This document shows, one piece after another, positions 14,441 to 21,208 of a stretch of DNA of 22,991 bases. Under the pieces are notes generated by a model, which worked only from the letters and a program-made list of their open reading frames with translations, did no database searches and was not told where the DNA came from. The stretch is from a virus. Made by a program: the position numbers and the translations under genes. Each line of letters begins with the position of its first letter. Position 1 is the first letter of the stretch. The stretch spans positions 1-22,991 of the IMG/VR virus record IMGVR_UViG_3300006737_000233; one strand, 5' to 3'.

Positions 14441-14685
14441 TCAGATTCTAGTTCACGCTTCAATTCTTGCTTCATTGCCTCTCTAGCACGAATTGCTTGT
14501 TTTCTCTCTTGTTCTTGTTGACGTATCTTTTCCTGTTTTTTCTGTTCTTTCTCCATATTGCCAGCCACTATATCACGATATGAAATTGCTTTTTTCTTAC
14601 GATCCTCAATTTGCTTTTTTTGCTTAGATTCCAACTCTTTTCTTCTTTGCTCTAAATCTTCTTTTAGGTTAGAATATGATTTCAT
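14431..14685 (-). CDS. Small charged coiled-coil protein (84 aa)
   Basis: The protein is unassigned. Almost the whole sequence is a Lys/Glu/Gln/Arg-rich helix: LEQRRKELESKQKKQIEDRK, a short break KAISYRDIVAGN (33-44), then EKEQKKQEKIRQQEQERKQA and a similar tail. There are no Cys, Trp or Pro residues. It probably forms a long single or dimeric helix. The gene is alone on the minus strand between the hub operon and the giant fibre. It has a CTAAATA element 20 nt before the ATG and the shared bidirectional terminator after it. Roles such as assembly chaperone or nucleic-acid-binding helix are speculation. Low complexity could make false similarity to other charged coiled coils. Confidence 0.68.
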   Translation of the reverse strand: MKSYSNLKEDLEQRRKELESKQKKQIEDRKKKAISYRDIVAGNMEKEQKKQEKIRQQEQERKQAIRAREAMKQELKRELESEKN

Positions 14686-14704
14686 TTTATTGGCATTTTT
14701 TAAA

Positions 14705-14711
14705 TATTTAG
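14705..14711 (-). promoter_or_regulatory. Candidate late promoter CTAAATA for the 84-aa gene
   Basis: On the minus strand ACTAAATATTT lies 19 nt before the ATG at 14685, a near match to the T4 late element. The region between the two divergent genes is only 78 bp, so a promoter for each must sit here. The other is GATAAATA on the plus strand. Confidence 0.45.
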
Positions 14712-14728
14712 TTGAATATATATGTGAT

Positions 14729-14736
14729 GATAAATA
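14729..14736 (+). promoter_or_regulatory. Late promoter GATAAATA for the giant fibre gene
   Basis: GATAAATA differs from the T4 late consensus TATAAATA in the first base only and lies 27 nt before the ATG at 14764. The distance is close to that of the exact plus-strand late element before the fibre gene at 21209. No strong Shine-Dalgarno is seen in the leader. Confidence 0.55.
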
Positions 14737-14763
14737 ATCTTAACGGATAACGAATTAGTAAAA

Positions 14764-17700
14764 ATGGGTCTTTCCAGATTAGATAATTTTCTAAAATCAG
14801 TTCGTGGTAGTGTCATATATGTTGACCCTGGCAGTTTGGATGCAACTGATAGTATAGAGAACCAAGGTAACTCACTAACCAGACCCTTTAAGACTATTCA
14901 GAGGGCATTGGTAGAAGCTTCTAGATTCTCTTATCAGAAGGGTTTGGATAATGATAGATTTGCAAAAACTACCATTGTATTGTATCCTGGTGAGCACACT
15001 GTTGATAATAGACCAGGTTGGATACCCATAGGATCAAATAATTACAAATTAAGGAGTGGAGAGACATCTAGTGACTTTGGTGCATGGGATTTAACTACCA
15101 ATTATGACCTTACATCTGCAGATAATGAACTTTACAAGTTAAATAGTGTTTTTGGTGGTGTAATTGTTCCTAGAGGAACATCCATAGTTGCTATGGATTT
15201 GAGAAAAACAAGAATTCGTCCAAAATATGTTCCAAACCCAGAAAATGACAATATTGAAAGATCTGCAGTTTTTAGAGTAACTGGTGGATGCTATTTTTGG
15301 CAATTTACCATTTTAGATGCAGATCCTAATGGATTGTGCTTTAAAGACTATACCACAAATACTTTTGTTCCTAATTTCTCACATAACAAGCTAACTTGCT
15401 TTGAATATGCTGATGGAGTCAATAATGTCAATATTGATGATGCCTTTATTAGTGGATCTGATGGTGAATATGCCAGAACTGACCTTGATATGTATTATGC
15501 CAAGGTTGGACTAGCATATGGTCCTTCTTCAGGACGTGAAATTGAACCAGATTGGCCATCTAGTGGATTAGACATACAACCAAAAATTGATGAATTTAGA
15601 ATTGTTGGTTCAAAGGGTAAAGAAGTTGGAATAAGCAGTATTAAGGCAGGTGATGGTTCTACAACATCTACTACTATTACAGTTACTCTAGATTCTGCAG
15701 AAGGTGCTACTGCATTTGATGTAGACACACCCATGAGAATTGCAAATGCAGGAACTGGGTATGATGGACAATTTGTAGTATCTAATAAGGTAGATTCTAC
15801 TAATATTCAATATAAGGTTCAAAGTGCTCCTGATGACCCACTTCCAACTATTGCAAGTGCTACTGCAAATGTAACTGTAGATACTGTAACATCAGCATCA
15901 CCATATATCTTCAACTGCTCTCTTAGGTCAGTTTTTGGTATGTGTGGTCTATTTGCTGATGGTGATAAGGCAACAGGATTCCAATCAATGGTTCTTGCTC
16001 AGTTTACTGGTGTTGGATTACAAAAAGATAATAATGCATTTGTAAAATATAATTCTACTTCAGGTACATATGAGGACAAGACTGCCACAGGTAATAGCAA
16101 CCTTGAATCAGATTCAAGAGCAAGATATAAACCAGCATATTCTAACTTCCACATAAAAGCGACTAATAACTCAATTTTACAAGCAGTATCTTGTTTTGCT
16201 ATTGGTTATGCTAATCAATTTACTACTGAGAGTGGTGGTGAGTTATCAATCACCAACTCAAACTCTAACTTTGGTGCAAATGGATTTACATCTGATGGAT
16301 TTAGAAGAGATGCCTTCACTAGAGATGATGTAGGATATATTAGTCATATTATTCCTCCTAAGGTCAATGATAATGTAGAGACAGGAACTGAGTTTCTTGC
16401 ACTAGATGTCAAGAAGATTGTTGGTATGGCAGCTACCAATAGAATGTATCTTTATAATGAAACAAATGCCAATGTCCCTCCAGAGTCAATTGTTGATGGA
16501 TATAGAATTGGTGCAAAAGAAAATGATACCTTAAATGTATTGATATCAAAAGCAGGAATAACAACAACTATTCCAGCAAGAATTATCATGCCAAACACTG
16601 AGTTCACTGCGAGTGAAGTGTCTGCTAAAAAGGAATTTCAAGTTGGTAACTCTGCTGTTGGTGTAAACAGTGTATCAAGTAATGTATTCACTCTAACATC
16701 AGATCATAACTTTATAAATGGTGAGACAATTAGGGTAATCAGTCAAAATGGACACTTACCTGATGGGTTAGTTCATAACACTGTATACTTTGCAATTACT
16801 TCAGGAACTGGTATCGCTGATGCTGATCAAATTAAGATTGGTTCTACCTTAAATGATGCACTAGGAGATGAAGCAATTACTGTAAACAGTAATGGTGGTA
16901 TTTTAAGTATTGAAAGTAGAGTATCAGATAAGAAATCTGGTGATATTGGACATCCAATTCAATATGACACTAATTCTACTCATTGGTATGTCAATGTTGC
17001 TACTGGATCAACAGAAGATAGTCTTTATAATAGTATTGTTGGTTTAGGTTCTACTTCACTTGGAGATGCAACTGCTAGATCATTTATTAGTAGAAAATCT
17101 GAGACAAGAAGTTTAGATGATACCATATATCGTGCAAGATTTGTTCTTCCTTCTGCTTCTGCATTAGAGGCAAGACCTCCAATTGAAGGATTTGTATTAC
17201 AGGAGTCCAATGCATCTATTGGATCTACTGATGGTGAAGTAGCATATCTTTATAATCCCTCTAGCGTAACTCTTGACAACTCCACTGAACTGAGAAACCC
17301 AAGATTTATTGCAGATGCATCTTGGTCTGGAAATGTTGCAACTATTGTCACTGAGATTCCTCATGATTTAAGAACTAATTCTACAGTAGAAATAGTAAAT
17401 GTAACCAGCACTAATAACACTGCTGGTGTTGCTAAGTCTATGTTTAATAATACTTTTGCTGTCACTGGCATTAGTAGTGCTAGACAGTTTACAGTAGCAT
17501 TGACTGATGATCCTGGCACATTTACCAATAACACATCAGATAGAACTACTTCTTTACCACACTTTAAACCTAAGAAAACACCTGGTACTTACTTTATCTA
17601 CAAGAGTGATGAAGTTCAAGAGTATATTAAAGGAAAACAGGATGGTGTCTATCATCTACTCCTAGTTAATGCAAGTAATGCACCTACTATTACTCCTTTT

Positions 17701-20700
17701 ACTGGGAAGAGTTACTCTCAACCAATTCAAAGTTTATATCCTCAAACTAATAGAGATAATCCAGCATCTGATGCTCCATCATCTAAGTGTTTTGCTGTTC
17801 CTCAAAACATTGGTCAAGTTGCCATCAATGAACAGCAGAAATCTATCACCAGAGAAACACTAGAGAGTAGAGTGGTTGATACTTGTGTTGGATTTGGATT
17901 AACTGACATTAAGACTGCTGGTGCTGCTGGAACCACTCACACCCTATTCACTGACATAGATCATGGATTGAACAGAGTCGCTAAGTTGGGTATCACCAGT
18001 ACAGGTTCTAACTATATTGATGGTAACTACTACAATGTTCAGTTAGTAGGATTTGGTGCATCAACTGTTGGTAAGAATGCAACTGCAAGAGTTACTGTTG
18101 CAAGCAATGCAGTCACATCTATCAAGATAATTGATGGTGGTAGTGCATATGGTGTAGGAAATACACTTGCACTGTCTGGTGTTGCTGGCACAACAGGAAA
18201 CACTGGTGCTGTTCTAACAGTTAATGAAATATACAGCAATATTGGAGACACACTGAGAATCACTGGTGTCACTCCAGATGCTAATTCTGATTACAATACA
18301 GTTTATAAGATTACATCTGTTGGTGTAGGTAGTGATAAAGAGGTCAATGTCTCTTCTGCTAACACAGTTTCAAGATACAAGATAGCAGGTATAGGTGTTA
18401 CTGATGCTGGAACAGGTAATGCAGTTCTCACTGGTAAGACCCTGAATGTATTTGATGTCTTCTATGATAGAGTTGTTGGTCTTGCAACTATCACCACAGT
18501 AGAACCACATGGATTGGTTGTTGATGAAAATGTCAATATCAATGGTGCAAATGATAATATCTTAAATGGTGATGCTGTAATTACAAAGGTTGGATCTACA
18601 ACATCATTTGTTGCCAATGTAGGTATTGCTACAGTTACTCCTACAACTGGACTCACTGGTCTTGCTGCAGGTAATTTGCAGGTTTACCCTCTAGGATTTG
18701 TTTCTAGAGGTGGTAATATTGTTAGAGCAACTGAAGCAACATCAGGTAGATTAGTTTCAGAGTATGCAGGTATAAGCACTGTCACTAATAGTTCTACAAG
18801 TAATACTGCTACATCCATTAGTATTCAAAATGCAACCAACTTTGATTTCAATGTAGGTGACTTCTTACTGATTGGAAATGAAATAGTAAGAATTAAGACC
18901 ACTGTAACTGCTGATGCTGTCTCTGTATTCAGGGGTTTATTGGGAACAACCAACGCTGCTCATGATTCAGGTGTGGTCATTAAGAGAGTATTGGCTAGAC
19001 CAGTTGAACTTAGAAGAAACTCTATTATTAGGTCTGCTGCCCACACATTTGAATATCTTGGATATGGACCAGGTAACTATTCTACCTCATTCCCAACTAA
19101 GCAAGATAGAAACTTAGAACCACAAGAAGAACTATTATCACAGTCTATTAAGTCTGCTGGTGGTAGTGTGGTCTTCACCTCCATGAACCAAGATGGAGAC
19201 TTCTTCATTGGTAATAAGAAGGTCAACTCTTCTACAGGTAAGGATGAAATATTTGATGCTCCTATTCCTACTGTAACAGGTGAGGATTTGGGTGTTGGTG
19301 GTGGAGTAAATGTTGGATTTGATGTTATTGATCCATTAGAAGCAACAGTTAAACGCTCTCTTATTGTTGAGGGTGGTGCTGATGGTAACATAATATCTAA
19401 GTTTGATGGTCCTGTTATTCTCAATAACAAACTAACATCAACTTCAGTAAAAGGTATTGAAGCAAGTTCTCTATTCCTACAAGGAGATAGAGATGTTGCT
19501 AGAAAATATACAGTAGGAATTTCTACTCCTTCTCTATCAGGTAATGTTGGAGATGTGGTTTATGATGGTAATGCTGCTAGTGGTGGTCTACTAGGATGGG
19601 TTTATACTTCTGCTACTAAGTGGGAAAGATTTGGTAGAATTGGATTAGATGGAGAAGAACCAGATACTAACATTGGTATTTCAAGTGCTGGAAACTATGT
19701 TGGACTTGCTACTCAGATTGATATAGTTGGAGTAGGAATTACTGTTACTAATCAATTTAATGCCACTGCTGGTATTGCCACATTCACTTTTGATAATAAT
19801 CCAAAGGTTGCTATTTCTACTGGTAACGCATCAGGAGAGAATAATCTTCTAGGTATTGGAACACAAATCAACTTTGTTGGTTTTGGTGTTACTATTGGTG
19901 GTGAGTTTGAGTCAGTAACAGGTATTGCCACTATTCTAATCACAGCAAATCAAGGTGCTGGAGCTGGTGGCACAACACCTCAAGGTCCTACCTATGCAGT
20001 TCAATACAACAATGCTGGATTCTTTGGTGGTGGTAGTGGATTTACATATGATGGAAACAATGTTGAGATATCTGGATCTACTGATACTAGTCTAACTAAG
20101 ATTACTCAGTCTGGATCTGGTGCTGCTCTTGAAGTTGCAACTGGATCTGTGGGTCTTGGAACTACTGGATCTTCTCTAGCAAAACTTGAAGTTGTAACAG
20201 GATCAGGAGAAGCTCTTAGAGTTAAGTCTACATCTGGTTCTGGAAACATACTAAGAATTGACAGTGGAACAACCACTGGTGATGCTAGTCCAGTTATTGT
20301 AGATGTAAGTGGTAATCTTGGTGTCAATACTGTAAGTGCTATAGCACCACTTGATGTTCTTGGTAATGCTGCAATCACTGGTGAGAATAGATTGTATGAA
20401 TCTACTAGAACATACTATAGTGCAATAAAAGCACCTAATCTGTCAGCATCATACACTCTTACATTGCCAGTAAGGTCAGGTGTATCAAGTGATGTTCTTC
20501 TTACAACTGGTAGTGGAGTCTTAGACTGGATTTCTGCAAGCAGTATAGTTGGACTTGCTCTTACTACCACAGATGATTTGACTGAGGGTAGTGGAAACTT
20601 ATACTTCACCAATGAGAGAGCACAAGATGCTGTTGACTTAGCAATAAGCGCAGGTATTCAGACAGGTATCACTGTTACCTACAGTGACTCTGGTAATAGT

Positions 20701-20769
20701 TTAAACTTTAATGTTGACAGTGCTTCACCTTATCCATTCACAACTAAAGGATTTCCTGGATCTTTCTAG
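14764..20769 (+). CDS. Giant fibre-like structural protein, VrlC-like (2001 aa)
   Basis: The start, MGLSRLDNFLKSVRGSVIYV, followed by DPGSLDATDSIENQGN and SLTRPFKTIQRALVEA, matches a large protein found in T4-like cyanophages and often annotated VrlC (from memory). The 'VDP-S-DATDS...PFKTIQRAL' opening and later LYPGEH belong to right-handed beta-helix (pectin-lyase-like) N-termini. Residues up to about 540 continue this fold (GGVIVPRGTSIV, FRVTGGCYFWQFTILDAD). The rest is a string of beta modules. At least four have an 'I-------NG-F-V--V' pattern (about 297-355, 639-689, 859-915, 1237-1289). One has SIKIIDGGSAYGVGN, and two tandem repeats lie at about 1638-1726. Near the C-terminus TTDDLTEGSGNLYFTNERAQ is a frequent cyanophage fibre motif. 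It is likely a long adhesin or baseplate-attached fibre. No peptidase S74 chaperone is visible. Confidence 0.82.
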   Translation: MGLSRLDNFLKSVRGSVIYVDPGSLDATDSIENQGNSLTRPFKTIQRALVEASRFSYQKGLDNDRFAKTTIVLYPGEHTVDNRPGWIPIGSNNYKLRSGETSSDFGAWDLTTNYDLTSADNELYKLNSVFGGVIVPRGTSIVAMDLRKTRIRPKYVPNPENDNIERSAVFRVTGGCYFWQFTILDADPNGLCFKDYTTNTFVPNFSHNKLTCFEYADGVNNVNIDDAFISGSDGEYARTDLDMYYAKVGLAYGPSSGREIEPDWPSSGLDIQPKIDEFRIVGSKGKEVGISSIKAGDGSTTSTTITVTLDSAEGATAFDVDTPMRIANAGTGYDGQFVVSNKVDSTNIQYKVQSAPDDPLPTIASATANVTVDTVTSASPYIFNCSLRSVFGMCGLFADGDKATGFQSMVLAQFTGVGLQKDNNAFVKYNSTSGTYEDKTATGNSNLESDSRARYKPAYSNFHIKATNNSILQAVSCFAIGYANQFTTESGGELSITNSNSNFGANGFTSDGFRRDAFTRDDVGYISHIIPPKVNDNVETGTEFLALDVKKIVGMAATNRMYLYNETNANVPPESIVDGYRIGAKENDTLNVLISKAGITTTIPARIIMPNTEFTASEVSAKKEFQVGNSAVGVNSVSSNVFTLTSDHNFINGETIRVISQNGHLPDGLVHNTVYFAITSGTGIADADQIKIGSTLNDALGDEAITVNSNGGILSIESRVSDKKSGDIGHPIQYDTNSTHWYVNVATGSTEDSLYNSIVGLGSTSLGDATARSFISRKSETRSLDDTIYRARFVLPSASALEARPPIEGFVLQESNASIGSTDGEVAYLYNPSSVTLDNSTELRNPRFIADASWSGNVATIVTEIPHDLRTNSTVEIVNVTSTNNTAGVAKSMFNNTFAVTGISSARQFTVALTDDPGTFTNNTSDRTTSLPHFKPKKTPGTYFIYKSDEVQEYIKGKQDGVYHLLLVNASNAPTITPFTGKSYSQPIQSLYPQTNRDNPASDAPSSKCFAVPQNIGQVAINEQQKSITRETLESRVVDTCVGFGLTDIKTAGAAGTTHTLFTDIDHGLNRVAKLGITSTGSNYIDGNYYNVQLVGFGASTVGKNATARVTVASNAVTSIKIIDGGSAYGVGNTLALSGVAGTTGNTGAVLTVNEIYSNIGDTLRITGVTPDANSDYNTVYKITSVGVGSDKEVNVSSANTVSRYKIAGIGVTDAGTGNAVLTGKTLNVFDVFYDRVVGLATITTVEPHGLVVDENVNINGANDNILNGDAVITKVGSTTSFVANVGIATVTPTTGLTGLAAGNLQVYPLGFVSRGGNIVRATEATSGRLVSEYAGISTVTNSSTSNTATSISIQNATNFDFNVGDFLLIGNEIVRIKTTVTADAVSVFRGLLGTTNAAHDSGVVIKRVLARPVELRRNSIIRSAAHTFEYLGYGPGNYSTSFPTKQDRNLEPQEELLSQSIKSAGGSVVFTSMNQDGDFFIGNKKVNSSTGKDEIFDAPIPTVTGEDLGVGGGVNVGFDVIDPLEATVKRSLIVEGGADGNIISKFDGPVILNNKLTSTSVKGIEASSLFLQGDRDVARKYTVGISTPSLSGNVGDVVYDGNAASGGLLGWVYTSATKWERFGRIGLDGEEPDTNIGISSAGNYVGLATQIDIVGVGITVTNQFNATAGIATFTFDNNPKVAISTGNASGENNLLGIGTQINFVGFGVTIGGEFESVTGIATILITANQGAGAGGTTPQGPTYAVQYNNAGFFGGGSGFTYDGNNVEISGSTDTSLTKITQSGSGAALEVATGSVGLGTTGSSLAKLEVVTGSGEALRVKSTSGSGNILRIDSGTTTGDASPVIVDVSGNLGVNTVSAIAPLDVLGNAAITGENRLYESTRTYYSAIKAPNLSASYTLTLPVRSGVSSDVLLTTGSGVLDWISASSIVGLALTTTDDLTEGSGNLYFTNERAQDAVDLAISAGIQTGITVTYSDSGNSLNFNVDSASPYPFTTKGFPGSF

Positions 20770-20771
20770 GA

Positions 20772-21146
20772 TTATCCTGCCTCTGGAATTATAATACAAT
20801 TATACCCATCAATACGCGTGGAATCAGTATGCGTTATGGAGAAGGTTTCACCTGCAGCAATGGCAATTTCTAATGGGACTGCTGTTCTTGAGGAACCTCC
20901 TCCTGTTTGAGCAGACATTACTTGAGTAGCACTTACACCAGTTCCTCCACCAAAATTATCTGTTAATGCTAAAGTTTTACCATAACTAGCACCTGCTTTC
21001 AAATCTACTGTTACACCTTGGAAAGTCATAGTTCCATCACCTGCACCAGTTAATATATTGACGTAATTGATAACTATTCTTACATTTTGTCCTGTAGTGT
21101 TAGTAAAAGTAACATTACCTGATCCACTTAATACTTGGGCAGCCAT
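20772..21146 (-). CDS. Small beta-rich virion-associated protein candidate (124 aa)
   Basis: The protein is unassigned. It begins MAAQVLSGSGNVTFTNTTGQ, continues NVRIVINYVNILTGAGDGTM, and ends FSITHTDSTRIDGYNCIIIP-EAG. The composition (Thr, Gly, Ser, Val, few charges) and alternation of strands suggest a small beta-sandwich like fibre tips or decoration proteins. A tail pattern 'AGETFSITHTD...IIIPE' loosely recalls 'PGETIELQASAN...TIIAEQ' near the end of the visible part of the next fibre. It is transcribed against both flanking fibre genes. Its stop is 2 nt from that of the giant fibre, and an exact late promoter lies 22 nt before its ATG. That promoter and the coding pattern argue that it is real. 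Confidence 0.72.
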   Translation of the reverse strand: MAAQVLSGSGNVTFTNTTGQNVRIVINYVNILTGAGDGTMTFQGVTVDLKAGASYGKTLALTDNFGGGTGVSATQVMSAQTGGGSSRTAVPLEIAIAAGETFSITHTDSTRIDGYNCIIIPEAG

Positions 21147-21168
21147 ATCCAGTTGAAATACTTTTTTA

Positions 21169-21176
21169 TATTTATA
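21169..21176 (-). promoter_or_regulatory. T4-type late promoter TATAAATA (minus) for the 124-aa gene
   Basis: The minus strand reads TTTATAAATATAAAAAAG, with an exact TATAAATA ending 22 nt before the ATG at 21146. It shares bases 21173-21176 with the plus-strand element of the same palindrome. Confidence 0.7.
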
Positions 21177-21180
21177 AATA
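21173..21180 (+). promoter_or_regulatory. T4-type late promoter TATAAATA (plus) for the second fibre gene
   Basis: This is an exact TATAAATA on the plus strand, 28 nt before the ATG at 21209. A GGTGGAGAG sequence at 21191-21199 serves as ribosome-binding site. Together with the minus element it forms the palindrome TATTTATAAATA at 21169-21180. Confidence 0.72.
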
Positions 21181-21208
21181 AAAAGAAAAGGGTGGAGAGT
21201 GAAACCCC

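Noticed and set aside
17669-17863. 64-codon out-of-frame plus-strand ORF within the giant fibre
   Set aside because: It is Leu-rich shadow coding inside a continuous 2001-codon frame, without motif support.
20755-20770. Possible hairpin CCTGGA-tctt-TCTAGG at the junction of the giant fibre and the 124-aa gene
   Set aside because: Six pairs including one G-U wobble and no U-tract on either strand; too weak to call a terminator.
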